Shown: positions 43,657 through 56,000 of the stretch, in pieces
Layout: every line of letters starts with the position of its first letter
Numbering within the stretch: the first letter of the stretch is position 1
Assembly (NCBI RefSeq): GCF_011745365.1
Contig: NW_024468909.1
Location: 7,006,001-7,070,000, forward strand
Direction of reading: 5' to 3'
From: Cryphonectria parasitica EP155
Lineage: Eukaryota > Ascomycota > Sordariomycetes > Diaporthales > Cryphonectriaceae
Length of the DNA stretch: 64,000 nt
Position numbers and translations under genes: made by a program
Notes under the pieces: generated by a model
Told to the model about the DNA's origin: nothing
What the model saw: the letters and a program-made list of their open reading frames with translations, nothing else
The model's database searches: none

Positions 43657-44095
43657 ATGGCTTCAGATGAACCATCAAACCCAATGGCTGAGTCCGGCGT
43701 GACGATGCACTCAGACAGCGAGCAGTATTCTCCCGAAGACATCGCGACGTCGCCCTCCTCAAACTCCCCCCCTCTTATACTCTACCAACCTCCCACCCTA
43801 TGGGGCCTCATACGAGGCGCCGCAATAAATCTCGTCCTGCCGTTCATCAACGGCATGATGCTGGGCTTCGGCGAGTTGTTTGCTCACGAGGCTGCCTTCA
43901 GGTTAGGTTGGAGCGGAACCAGGGTATGTCACCTACCTGCTATAAGCTGGACAGACGGTTACTGACTCGAGAACGCTTGGCCAGGTCTTCCCAGCGTCCA
44001 GAAGGCAACGGCACCCCATCGGACCGGGCATCGAGGTGCGTGACAAGCCGCCCCACCCGATGCCCGGCTTGGACGACATCGCCAGCTTGGAGTGA
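43657..44095 (+). CDS. mim1: mitochondrial import protein Mim1 (TOM13)
   Basis: Two exons (43657..43923 and 43985..44095) give 125 aa. A Ser-rich cytosolic N terminus of about 45 residues leads to the conserved Mim1 membrane segment (TLWGLIRGAAINLVLPFINGMMLGFGELFAHEAAFRLG). It has two GxxxG motifs, Gly50-Gly54 and Gly66-Gly70, known in yeast Mim1 to be needed for self-assembly. A short polar C terminus follows, coded by exon 2 (VFPASRRQR...). Mim1 inserts alpha-helical proteins into the mitochondrial outer membrane and helps assemble the TOM complex. Short length and the single helix fit the family. It is divergent from shp1. Confidence 0.9.
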
Positions 44096-44392
44096 GAGAG
44101 GAGGACACCAAGCATCCTCGAAGGGATTGCCGAGCATTAGAGTGCATAATTCGCCACCAAAGATTGCCACATGGGCGTACACAGGCTTTGCAGGACGACC
44201 GCATAGATGGGTACGAGGCGTTGGAAATAGAAAGTGACCGGCTGCACACACGACACAAATTGTCCACGATGTGAGCACAGCATCTATGGTCGAGGACTTT
44301 GAGTTTCACAAAAGAAAGCGAGATAATCCACTGGTTCCGCAGCTACGATTTGTTCACACCATTTTGTTCTACAGCCACAAGATCTCCAAGGA

Positions 44393-44472
44393 TTGAAGAT
44401 GTTGTATGTTGAAGATGTTGTAGGTTGAAGATTTTGTAGGTTGAAGAAGTTGTAGGTTGAAGATGTTGTAGG
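44393..44472. repeat. 16-bp tandem repeat, 5 copies
   Basis: Five head-to-tail units of TTGAAGATGTTGTAGG differ at only a few bases. They lie in the 3' region after mim1. Confidence 0.9.
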
Positions 44473-44751
44473 TAGAGACAGTTACTATCTCAAAACTAAG
44501 ACTGACACATCTGTCCCGGCCATGCTTGATTCCAACCCATGATCCCGCATACCGTGTCATCGATACGAGTGTACAATGTACAGTGCCAAGAAGCTCTACG
44601 GAGAGTGTTTAATACTCGTGCCCCTAGCTCAAGTCACCAGTGTCGCAGTCACAGAGCACCACAGAAGAAATGAAAAGGAGTGTGTGTACATTATATAAGG
44701 ACTGAATATGTACTATAAGTGTACAGCGATCATCATTATTATCAACAAGCC

Positions 44752-44782
<31 letters not shown>

Positions 44783-44784
44783 CA
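44752..44784. repeat. (CAG)n microsatellite
   Basis: About ten CAG units lie downstream of the Egh16-like copy B stop, probably in or beyond its 3' untranslated region. Confidence 0.9.
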
Positions 44785-44880
44785 GTCTCAATACCCAAGC
44801 TTCCATTACCTCCTACTTCCGCGCCTGACGAAGCCAGCGTCATGACCCGTGCCGTCGGTACTGGTAGGGTTTTTGATTGT

Positions 44881-45784
44881 TTAGAACTGCACGACCTTGG
44901 GAGACCGGCGGGCGGCAGTGGTCGTCGAAGAGTTGGCACCAGCCATCTGGAAGGCGACGACACCGCCAAAAGGACCTGCGGGGTTGGGGTTGGCGAGCTT
45001 CATGAGGCAGACGTTCGTCATGGTGCCAACTGTGCCGGTGCAGGTGGTTCCAGCGGGAACTGCGACCGCAATGGGCTGCAAAGGAAAGACAAATATGTCA
45101 GCACCAAATTCCTGGATCGGGTCGAGAAGTCCAAAGAAGGATTGGGGGAAGTTGCAAACTTACATAGTCCTGGTCAACGTTCAACGCACGCTTGTAGATT
45201 CCCATGTGCCACAGCGCCCTCTTCACAAAGTTGTTGCTCAGCGGGCCGGGAGCAATCTCACCGCCCGTGCCGGGCACTTGGGTTGTCACGTCGGCCTCGG
45301 TGCCGGACTCAAACTCGCCCTGGCCGGTGGGGTCCACAATAGCCTTGTAGGGGCCGGCGCCATCAGTGGTGACAATGTGCATGGTGCCGGAGAGGGTGCC
45401 GCCCGTGGAGGAAACCTGGGGCAGGGTGGAGCCGGACTGAGCGACGACGTCGGTCATCATGTCCAAGGTGTTGTCACCCTGGCCCTCGGTCTTGCCCAGG
45501 CCGTTGGATGCGGCATTGAGCTTCTGGAAGATGGTCGTGTCCACCTCGGTCTTGCTGTTCGGGCCGGTGCCGGGAACAGCTCCACCCTGGATACCCAGGC
45601 CAGTGGTGTTGCCGCCTGCATCACCAGTCTAGAGAGCGGTTGGTCTTGTTTAGTATCTTGTCTCTGATGATTGTTGCCTTGTGCAGAAAGGAGAAGGGGG
45701 ATTGCTTACCACGACGGCGACCTTGCCGTGGGCAGAGACCATGGAGGCCGAGGCGAGAGCGAGGATGAGAATGTTGGTATACAT
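44881..45784 (-). CDS. Egh16-like (GAS1/GAS2-type) secreted protein, copy B
   Basis: Three exons (45784..45710, 45628..45164 and 45075..44881) give 244 aa. The signal peptide ends at ASMVSA, followed by HGKV as in copy A. Family blocks are TGDAGGNTTGLGIQGGAVPG, VAQSGSTLPQVSSTGG, TTDGAGPYKAIVDPTG and, in the last exon, VPAGTTCTGTVGTMTNVCLMK plus GPFGGVVAFQM. Copy A has DDGCGP where B has TDGAGP, so one Cys is missing here. The last intron follows ...DQDY in phase 0 at the same place as in copy A. The first intron is extra. The family is fungal and secreted, and its molecular function is unknown. Confidence 0.9.
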
Positions 45785-47207
45785 GTTGATGGATGGAATT
45801 ATGGCCGCGTGGACAAGAATGTGTGTTGAGAGAAGTAAGACGGGGCGTGTCAAACGCACAAAGAAGTGAAGTTAGGAGTTGGAAGAAGAGGGAGTTCACA
45901 GAACACTAAGACTGATTAGAGGATGATGATGATGATGATCTTTCAAAAACATCTTCTCGTAGAGGACGGCGACCTCGACTTATATAGATGAGATCACATT
46001 TCATACTCGTGAGCCTCTATATCCTCTCTCTCTCAGCCTTTTTCATAGCAACACATGGACCAATGCCGAGTTTCCCGACTGAATGTTTGAGAAAAGACCA
46101 AAGATACAACCCTAGATACAGCTCATCAGCGAGGAATCACCACTCAGGACAGCCTCTACCCCCGCACCAGACTCAATAACAACATCAGACAAATATCGTG
46201 AGGCACAAGGGGCGGCCATTGGGGACCGTGCCCTGCGATGAGTGGCTGAGGCATGAGGCTATCCCCAGTGCTTGGCCTGCTGACGTCGCCCCGAGGCACA
46301 TCCGAAGGGGCTCCGTCTGTTCAGAAAGATGAGGTGGAACGCCGAGCCACAATGACAGTGCCAAGGCACACATTTTTGGGATGATGGGTGCCCAGAGATG
46401 ATTGCCAGAAAGCACGGCCATTCAACCGATCATGTTTACCGATTCGCGCCTTAGAACAATCTTCTGCACATCTGGCCCTCTCTTTCTCTGTGGGAAGTTT
46501 CAGAGAGGAGTGAAACGCTGGGGGGAAAAGGAGGCGTTAAGCTCTTGGTTAAGCATAGCCCTGCGCCCGCGCCTGGCCAAATAATCACCATGATCTGCCA
46601 AACAAAGTAACCATAAACAACGCTCCGTATTGCGATTGGAGCATCACCTGCTTGAGCATGGCGACAACGGCAAAGACGGCATGCTGTTGTGTATCATATC
46701 CAGCACCAGCCCAAAAAAGGTTCATGAGGCTGGATGGAAACGTTAGGTGGGCAATGGCGAAACCCGACCACCGCCTTCGGACGGAACCAACCGAGCACCT
46801 GCTGTTACCTTTCGGTAGTAGACCATACTACCATGGTAGTAGTACATAGGACAACGAAATCCCATGGAGAGAGTCAGTGCGCAGCGTCAATTGGCATAGC
46901 CCCTTTGTGGGTGTTCATTCGAAACACTAGATGCCAAGAGAGTTGTCAGGTGTGCTTAGTAGGGACGAAGTCAAAGCTTGTCCCAGTGCAGTGACTTTGT
47001 CTGGGAGTGCCAAGGCCAGGGATGCCTGCCGCAACAGCCAGCCAGCCCAATTGCCAGCCGAAGTGTGCGCTGCAGTGCGCCTTCCAAAAAATCCAGTCCT
47101 CACTACCCAGCAGCATCCGAGGCAACTCTCTTTTACGGACGACGACGCGTACTGCTTCAGGTTGTGAGTCATTAGACCCTCGACTTAACAAAAGCAGATA
47201 GCCCGTC
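45785..47207. other. intergenic between divergent genes, 1.4 kb
   Basis: It should hold the promoters of Egh16-like B and oxa1. A perfect 16-bp palindrome, TACTACCATGGTAGTA, lies at 46825..46840. No gene is seen. Confidence 0.5.
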
Positions 47208-48824
47208 ATGCTACCAAGTAGAGGTCTGATACAGGCCAGTCGTGGCCTCGTGTTTCAAAGACAGGTACATACTCGCGCCCTCACCTTGTCTCCAATGAGA
47301 AAGAAGTCATGGTTTAACCAGTCGGGGGCGTAGATTCTCTCCAGAGGTCCTCCTCCTGTTCGCTCAATACCATCACGAACAACAGCTGTTACAACCGCAA
47401 GACAATTTAGCACAGTCCTTCGAAGTCATGGCAGGCCATCTGCTCCTCTCACATCAACCGCTCCTGGCCTGCTCCGAGGAAGCAGGCTAGGCCCCGCCAG
47501 CATCCTCACCTCGCATACCATCCTCCTCTCCTCGCGCCGTTTCGCCTCTACCGAGACCACCAGCGCACCTAGTTCCCTAGCCTCCCCCGCCGAGCTCTCG
47601 TCCGACTTCTCCGCCTTGGCCGACCTCGATGGACCCTCCCTTCTCGACATCCCCGAGCGCGTGGGCTACCTTGCTCAGCTCGGCCTTGACTATGGCTGGG
47701 GCCCAACCTCCTTGTGCCAATGGGTTCTCGAGCACCTACACATCACGGCTGGCTTGCCCTGGTGGGGCGCCATCGCAGGCTGCGCCGTCGCCATCCGCAT
47801 AGTCATGGCGTACCCAGCCCTCATCGCGCAGTACGAGTCCGTCAAGTCGCGTGAGATGCGCCAGAACCCTCTTTACAAGGAGACCCAGCAGAAGTACATG
47901 ATGTCCATGGCGCAGGGTGCCAAGATGTCGCCATCCGAGCTCATGGAGATGCGCATGCAGATGAAGCTGCTGCAGCAGCAGGCCGGCGTCAAGATGTGGA
48001 AGATGTTTCTGCCCATGCTGCAGTTCCCCCTCGCCATCGGCATGTTCAAGTTGTGCCGTGGTATGACAGCGCTGCCCGTCCCGGGCCTGGAGAGCGCGGG
48101 CACCCTGTGGTTCACCGACCTGACGGTGCCGGATCCCTTCTACATCCTGCCCTGCGTGAGCGCGGTCATGATGGTCTTCAGTATGCAAGTGAGTATTCAA
48201 TAAAACCCACCGTCCTCTGCGCTCGCCGCCAAGCCTTTCTTGTTAATACTTGACCAGCGCGCCTTGCCCTTCATGGCGGCCGAACAGGCCAACATGATGA
48301 AAAAGCTTCCCTGGATTCTCGGCCCCATTGGCATTATCGTGACGCTCAAGATGGCCGCCGCGGTGCAGCTCTTCTTCGCCATGGCAGCCCTCATGCAGTA
48401 TATCCAGACCACCCTCTGGCACATGCCCATCATTCGCAGGCTGTGCGGCCTGCCACCGCTGGACATCATGATAGAGAACGCAAACTATCTGAAACAGTCT
48501 GGCCCCGTCCAGACGGGTCCTGGTGGCGTCCAGTACCAGCCACCTCGGACCATCAAGACCACCGCGAGCGAGACGACGCCCGCCAATAAACCCAAGGAGG
48601 CGAGCCCCCAGTTCGAGAATCCGCTCACCTTTTTCCGTGATATGAGGCAAAAGATGAGCGACAAGGTTAGCGAGTACCAGGCCAGTTCCGGCGTCACCGA
48701 CGAGAAAAAGGCCGCCAACGAGTACGAGGCCAGGAGGATGAGGGAGGAGAACGAGAAGTACTGGGCGAGGAGGGACGAGCAGAAGTGGAGGCAGGAGCAG
48801 AAGAAGAATCAGAAGAAGAGGTGA
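47208..48824 (+). CDS. oxa1: mitochondrial inner-membrane insertase Oxa1
   Basis: Exons 47208..47264, 47334..48188 and 48258..48824 give 492 aa. The first exon encodes only MLPSRGLIQASRGLVFQRQ, the start of a mitochondrial presequence. Exon 2 continues it with Arg/Ser-rich residues and no acidic ones (SRTTTAVTTARQFSTVLRS). The YidC/Oxa1 domain (about 125-345) has helices at LPWWGAIAGCAVAIRIVM, the coiled MMSMAQGAKMSPSELMEMRMQMKLL loop, FLPMLQFPLAIGMFKL, PFYILPCVSAVMMVF and the last helix pair in exon 3. The C-terminal tail is charged, helical and Lys-rich (EKYWARRDEQKWRQEQKKN), the mitoribosome-binding region. Oxa1 inserts mitochondrially made proteins such as Cox2. The first-exon model is inferred from phase and presequence quality. 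Confidence 0.9.
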
Positions 48825-49829
48825 AAAATGAAGCAAAAAGGGCTAGGAAAAAGGGAAAGAGGACTCTGATGAATGCTCATCTGATCAAACGTCCTTTGTG
48901 CAGCGGATCAACTTGACCTGCCTTTTGTGTAAAAATTAAAAGAAGAGAAATAAAATGTACAACTCGTAGCTTTGGGTCCATCGCGAATATTCCTTGCAGT
49001 CTCCGTCCAGGTATCGCACCTGACATCAACATTGGATCTAAAGGAACGTAGAGAGAGTAATAGAGTAGATACGCTTGTTCTGCACACGGTCCTCTTGGAA
49101 ACGTAACCTAAGTTATTGTACTCACTATATGCGTACCAGAAGACTTTTACACTGCGGTGGGCAACCACGAAGCATCAGCGTAGTGCCTCCCAGGCAAACA
49201 CACATGGGCAAAGACTCGCATATTCGATGCTTTTGATAAAAAATAATTACTAGACAATACAATGATCCTTGATCCTCATTCCGCGGCCGTCCATTTTATT
49301 TCTTTTTTTGCCCTGCCTCCTTTTTAAGTAGTAGTGGTATTGGTAGTAGTAGTTGTGTCCCATGATGCAGGGTGGAATGGCAAGTGTGTGTGTGTCTTCT
49401 CCCTTCCCCATGACGCCAAATGATCCCTTATTCCACCAAGGGAAAAAAACACCCTTCAATTATGCGCAGCAACCGATGCATCTAAACTGTCCCTTCGATG
49501 TGTGAAAATTTCTCCCCCAAAATGTAGTTGCGGTATGGGAAATCATATCAGGGGAATGAATGCTGGCTTCGAAGCCAAGGAGAATGCAATTTATATTTCT
49601 TCCCTCAACTTGTTGCCTCTCACCACAACCTTTGTTTTCGGACAGGCGTAGGTGATTGTGTATGTGCCAGAGTGGTCGTCTTGGGACCCTCATGTGTGTG
49701 CGTCTGTGTGTGTGCGCGCTTTTCAAGAGAAATATGTGGTCTCACCACACAACTTTCAAAGCATCAGATTCTGTCTCTCGCCTCTCATCCCACCTATGAC
49801 GAGGGGTAACAAATGACGAAGGCGCAGCA
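48825..49829. other. intergenic between convergent genes, 1.0 kb
   Basis: Short GT tracts lie near 49385..49397 and 49694..49715. No gene is supported. Confidence 0.5.
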
Positions 49830-51822
49830 CTAAAACACCGTTCCGTCGCTGTCAATGAGAATTGGTGGTTCCCTCGTATTCGGCCGGTTAATCTCGGCGA
49901 GTTCGCGTCCACCCTGTAATTCGAGGTCAGTCTTCGAGGGAGTCCTTTCAGATATAGTTGGAGTCAGGGGGCTCTTTCTTACCTTCCAACTTCCCGCCTC
50001 GAGCACCTGAGGCAGGGTCAGCTGGTTGCCGCCGAGCTCGGCCCTCAGGGCCTGGTTTACATCCGTACACAGGCGGTCCAGGAGGCCGACCGTTACACCA
50101 CGCCACTCAACCACGGCATCATCGCTCGGCTCGAACATGGGGGCGACCTCGATGCCCCTGGTCTCCGTCCGCAGGCAGTGTTCCTGGTATTTCAACAGGC
50201 CCCTCTCCATATCCTCGGGCTTCAGCGTCAGGACGCCCATATCGATGAAAAGACCGCCGTTGCGGTACTCGGGGAGGCCGGTCAGCAGCTGCTGGCCGGC
50301 GAAGTGAATTTTCATCAGCTGCTGCATAGGCTGCATGAGCGAGTAGGTGAGCCACTGCGTCAACTTATGGAAAGGCAGAATCGACTCCCAGGCCGCTGCA
50401 GATCCGGAACGGCCCGACGTAGGAAAGGGGCTGAAGGTCGGGGTAGCAGGTGCAGCCGTTGGTTGTGGCATGGACGAGCAGGGCCAGGCATCGCCGAGGG
50501 AAATTCCGTTAATGGCCGTGCGGGAGGGGGGCCAGATAGGCGCGAGACCTGTCATCAGCACGTCCCAAAGGGTCGGCAACAGGACGATGGGCATTGACGA
50601 GGCCTGCGTGGATGGGTGCGACAAGAGGTAGTCTTTGAAAGGTCAAATGCCATTAGTGTCTTCATCATAACTTGTCACTTTGCCACTAGAGCCGCAAGAC
50701 GAACCGAGCATATTTCCAGGGCGTCCATCCTCGCCAAAGAATTCCTTGTTGCTGTCGAGGGCATCGGCCAGTCGGATGAGCAGTTGTGTCCGCCCTTCTA
50801 AGCCAGCCATCTCGTTGCCTTCCCGCGATTGCAGGCCCTTGGCAATCTTATCGACATTCAGCTGTCGAAGTCCGACCTTGTCAACCTGAAACTTGTTGCT
50901 CTGGTCGCCCGAGAAAAGACCCTATCAAGGAAGACGATATTAGCATTGTCTAGGCATAGCACTGAGCGGGGAATTGTGTGGTGAACATACGGTCTTGAAC
51001 ATCTCCAGACTTGCAACGGCGATACCCTCAGACCTCTTGTAGATGCGGCCATTCTCAACACTTTTGTAGCTCCACTCCGTACCGGCACCGGCGTCCAGCA
51101 GCACGCTGACCAAGAACAAGTCGATGAGGCGGCGGCACTTCTCGGCGTTCTCGAGGCTCTCCCAAGTGGCCAGCAGATGCGCGATCCGGTCTCTGCCGCC
51201 CACACAAAAGTGCTGGTGTCTGCCGTGTGCCGGTATGGTGGTGAAGGGCGCGTCGTAGTCTCTCTGAGGTCAAGATTAGCCATCCTGCACACATGCATAC
51301 ACACGCGCATGCGCGAAGAGAAGCAAGAGACCACAACTTGGGGCTCGCTGCGCTTGCAGAAAGTCCCTTGCATAGTTTTTATGCAGGAAGGACCCGCAGT
51401 AGGAAGTTTGTCCATACCTTGATGATGCTGGCGACGAAGCTGACCACCTCGGGGAACTTCCCCATGTCGACGTCAAAGTGCTTCAACTCATTTTTGATAG
51501 CCTTGGTGGTGACGACGCTGCACCTCTCGCGGACGGCGCCAAGGCTCCTCAGATATCCGGCAGGATCCAGATCCGGGTCTGGGGGCTTGGGCAGGTCGAT
51601 GTTGGGGACCTGGGGGGAGAAGGGCGACAGTGGTGTGTTGGGGGCCGAGGTGTGATTTGTTCCTGCAGAGGATCGGTTCATGGCGCGGGAGCTGAAGGTA
51701 CCTGCTGGAGACTTGATGCTGGAGTGTCCCGACTCGATGCTGACCTGCGACTGGACAGTTGTGAGGGATGGTTTTTGGTTCTGGCTCTTCTGAGCTTTGT
51801 CTTTCCTGGAGAAGAAACCCAT
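49830..51822 (-). CDS. urc4: uracil catabolism protein Urc4/Urg3 (DUF1688)
   Basis: Five exons (51822..51418, 51263..50991, 50921..50705, 50632..49983 and 49913..49830) give 542 aa in phase. After a Ser-rich N terminus of about 80 residues comes the DUF1688 domain. Its blocks include PAGYLRSLGAVRERC, FVGGRDRIAHLLATW, LIDLFLVSVLLDAGAGTEWSY, SEGIAVASLEMF, FFGEDGRPGNMLDYL, LWDVLMTGLAPIWP, FHKLTQWLTYSLMQP, GLPEYRNGGLFIDMGVL and VEWRGVTVGLLD. Family members take part in the URC pathway of pyrimidine degradation in fungi; the exact reaction is not settled. An upstream in-frame ATG (51918) would add 32 residues with no family similarity, so 51822 was chosen. The fourth exon's acceptor ends CAAAG. 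Confidence 0.92.
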
Positions 51823-52996
51823 TGTGAATTGCGTGCGTGTGTATACGTGTGACGTGGACCAGTAGATATCTGGGAGGGGGCGGCTCGACACAGAGATTGG
51901 CGCGGCAGCGATAGGCAAATTGGAGAGCTGAGGCTCGACTAGGCGGCCGGCGACCCGTCGAGGTGGTACCGTTTACACCGCAGGACGGTAGGGGGGAAAA
52001 GAAGTAGAGGGGCACACTCTGCGTATGCGGGGTGGGATTCGGTCGGTCGAGACGCCAGGGCGAGTGGAAGCTTGTTGTTGGTGGAGCGGGTTGAGGAGGG
52101 CTGAGGAGGGGCTCCACGCACGATCTGACCTGGCTCTACTGTGGTTCGTATAGTGAGCGATCCTTGCAGCGCGCGGCTCGGGCTCGGTGCCGGCTAGTCT
52201 ATCTGCAATCTCTCACAAGGTTTATCGTGCAGAAAAAGTCCCTTGCGTGACCGTTGGATTGGATTGTGATATTGTTGATGGAAGGGGAAGAAAGGATGGT
52301 CCGAGAGGAATGAGAGCAACAAGTCTCGGCCTTGGCTGTTGTCGTTCGTGTTTGGCGCAGTGTGCAAGAACGCAACTGCAACGTCGTCGAGAGACCCACC
52401 GCTAGATTGGGACGCAAGCTTCAGGGGTGTAAGCTGGGCAAGATGATGATCTCCTTGGCCCAATCTTTGGCGGCTGTGGATTTTTGGGAACCCAAGGATC
52501 GTCGTCGGTCCCGAGGAGGGCACAATAAAGAAATATCTCTTTCTTTGCCAGAAAGGGCAAAAAAGTTTCTGATGCTTTCTGGCCTGATCTGGTCTGGCCT
52601 GATCTAAGCCAATTTGGTTTTTGTGTCTCGTGTATGTCTTGTGGTGACTATGAGCTGATCTGACAATACTATGAGGCCGTACAAAAAATTCGATCCTGGA
52701 TATCAATTTTGTGGAACGATCGTAGAATTTCGTCGCCTTCCGTCTCGCCTCGTCTCGTCTTGTCCTCGTGATCGTCGTGATGTGAGCCCAGACTGACCTG
52801 ACCAGGTAGTATCCTCGCAGTACAATGAGAGTCGGTTCTGTCCTTTGGGTCCAGATCAATCAAGTCGTAAATAGGGCTGATTCCGACGACGGTATCGAGT
52901 GCTCGACTCTGGTCAAGACTGACTCCAGGGAGAAAAAGTATGGAACCTCGACGTCATACGGTGCAGAGTTTGGGAATAAATAGGCGTTGCCACCCA

Positions 52997-53041
52997 GAGG
53001 AGGAGGAAGGAGGAGGAGGAGGAGGAGGAGGAGGAGGAGGG
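52997..53041. repeat. (GGA)n microsatellite
   Basis: About fourteen GGA units lie close to each other with one interruption. Confidence 0.95.
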
Positions 53042-56000
53042 TGTAATGGGGCTTGAGGGAAGAGGGAAGAATAAATAAACCCTCGAGGATGATGGGAGGA
53101 GAAGCTGAAGAAAAGAAGGGTTTAAGGCAAGGAGGAAAGGGAGAGTAATCATCCACAAAAGAACATAAAAGTCCCCAAAGATTCAACAAGTATCTTTATC
53201 TGGAAACTAAAGCAGGCCTGGATCTCCAGGGTCTAATATCGAGAGGAAAAAGAGGCGGGCGGGGGGTGTCAGTCAGTCACAACCCCCTGTGATGCTTAGA
53301 AGGACTTTACAAGTAAGGCAATCTGAGCCTGTGGTACCATGCAAGCCACGCGGTTGCGATAGGCTGACATTGGGGTGTGGGGTGAATGAGGAAGGGCTTT
53401 TGTGGTATACGAAGACGAGGAAGGAAAGAAAAAGAAGGGGAAAAAAGAGTAGGGGGGGGGGAAATAGTGAGAAAGAGACAGACAAGAGGAAGGAGGTCAA
53501 AGTTCAGGGTCCCCCCTCCTTTCCTTTCCAGGCTACCACGGTCTCAAGGTCTTCTTCCCCATCAATGGTCAAAGGGGGAGAGATTCCGATCAGAGCTCAT
53601 AGCACTGTAGCACAGACTACTTACTGGGAAGGGCCCTGCACCGGCAGCGGCTAAGCCCGCTAGTGATAGAATCAACCCGGATGTATAGCGCCTAGCACCA
53701 AGGCCTGGATATTACTCTCTAGTGGGCTATTTCAAATGTTCATAGTACGTAGTACTTATTTCACATACTATTGTAGGCCTGAAGATGGATACTTAGTACC
53801 TGCTTAGTAGTTAGGCAGCACAGTCAGATTGCTACCATAGCATGTACCAGAGAACCACAGTATTCGCGTACTAACCGTTTAGTATGTACTCTTTTTTTTT
53901 TCTCTCCCCGTCTCTTTTCTTTCGGTCCCGTTCTTGACTGTGGTCCCCAGAAATTTCAAACAGTTCCCACCTAAAGCGGCTATCATTCCTCTATACGACT
54001 TATCCCGAAGCGAACCCTTCATCTGTCTCACGGTCTCATTGATCACACCTCGCAATTGACTACTAATACTGTCCGTGTACTACACAATATACACAGTATG
54101 CGATCACGATCCAGCAAGATGAGATGGCATGCCATGCCCAGAAGGACTAGTCATGGCCCCTTCTTTCCTATGTCCCAAGCTAGGGGCGCGACTCATGTCA
54201 CGGGCAGCTTGAAGTGATGGTTCTTCCTTCCTTCATCCTCCTCGTCCTATCGTTTGACCCTCTGATTCTCTCGCGCTCGACCTCTGATCTGCAGCGACAA
54301 ACAACAGGTAAGGCTCTCCAGTACTGACATCTTCAACTTCTCACACTCCAGACAACAGACAGCACTTGAGTCGGGAGAGACCTTCACAGGGCAGAGAGAT
54401 GACGATCAATGTTTTGATCATCAACTGGTTTCAGAGCTGCCACCAGGTGGAGTTTGTTGGTGCACCATGTCCTTTCTGAAATGATGGACCCCAGAGGAAC
54501 CGAAATCCCACAACCGGCTCGATTATCCCTCTCGCCTCGCCTCGAGTTCTAGTCCTTCAAAGTGTCCACCCCACTGGATCCCGTCTCCTCCCGACTAGGG
54601 CCCGCCGGCTGTTGAGGGTCGAGGGTTGTTGGGCCAGCCTTGTTGCCTGCCTTGTCGACACGACTGACTTCTCTTGGGGCTTCGAGAAGACTCGTGTCAT
54701 CTCGCATGTCGCCTAGTAGGGTCCCAAGGGGAAGGGTGGAGGGATGTTAAACATATCGGTCGGAGGGTGCAGACCGGAAATTGGGCTCGAGAAGCTCAAT
54801 TTTGGCCGATGCTTTACCGAATCCTAACTCGTTCGCGTCTCCAAAAGAAGGGTCCGGGCCTCAGAATATGGCAAAACGCACACGCACCCTCATGTACTAT
54901 AGTACATTACCTGCAGAACGGCCCGAAGAATTAGGGCTTATTACCTTCTGCCTTCGGCCTGACCCTGTGCGTGGGATGCTCGGCTGTCGAGAGCGAGAGG
55001 CGAGGACATACGTGCATGTACGTATTCCTTTATCTACTATGGTATACACCTTGTATGGCCTGTCTGCCTGTCAGGTATCGTTCGTGAGGAGTCAGCTTGC
55101 ATGCCTACGACGTCAACGGTCACCTTCCTGCAGCCATATGCCGTGTAACGGTCACTACATCCTCCAGGAGCACCTTGCGTGACATCGAGGAAGCCCATGA
55201 TCATGGGCCCGCGGCCGTAATAACGGCACCAAGGCTCCAGTTCCGTCCAGCTCTGTTCCAGTCCTGTGCAGTCCCCCCTTCTGTGCTGGGTCGTGCCATG
55301 CTCTCCATGGTGACATCGACCGACGAAAGGACTCCCTGCTGTGCTGTGGGCTTGGTGCAAGGGTCTCATGCACCAACATGCAAGGTACCGCAGACAACCG
55401 ACCCCCACCCCCCTGCAAGTCACATCCTCTAGATATATCCTGTCACTTACCAGAAGCAGTTGCTGGTCTATGAAGACGGTGGAGTGATCTGGGCCGACGG
55501 GTGCTCAGATGGCTACTATGGCGTGTATGATTACAAGCCCTAGCACTGCAAAAATCTGGACCTGGTCTATGCAAATAATGTGTACGTTCTCCGGTAATGC
55601 ACAACAGGGCCCAGGAACCTCAAGCAAAACCTTACACACACACACACCATCCCCCCTTCCTTCTCGCCCCCATAAGTAGCCCATGCAAAAGGAATTACCA
55701 TTGCAGTGGTAACCTAATCTAGCGTAATATTTCACATTTCCGCTTGTCTCTGATATAGATTAACGACGAATTCAGTCAAGGATATGCAGAGAGCATACAG
55801 TCGCATGCTCTTGCCTCTCGATTCTCGCTTCTAAACAAGTGCCCAACAAGTACAGAGTACGGCTCTCGTACAAAATTTGGTAACAAATCTCGTACGGACT
55901 CCTTTCTTCCCCCGCTCCATCCACTGTCATTTCTGGCTTAACTGGTGTTGGCTGAGGCTACCATTTTCAGCCGGCCAACACGACCTGTCATAAAAGCCTG

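Larger units (their letters stand above)
44096..44880. other. intergenic with tandem and CAG repeats
   Basis: It lies between two convergent genes (mim1 and Egh16-like B). It contains a five-copy 16-bp repeat and a CAG run, listed separately. No gene is seen. Confidence 0.5.
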
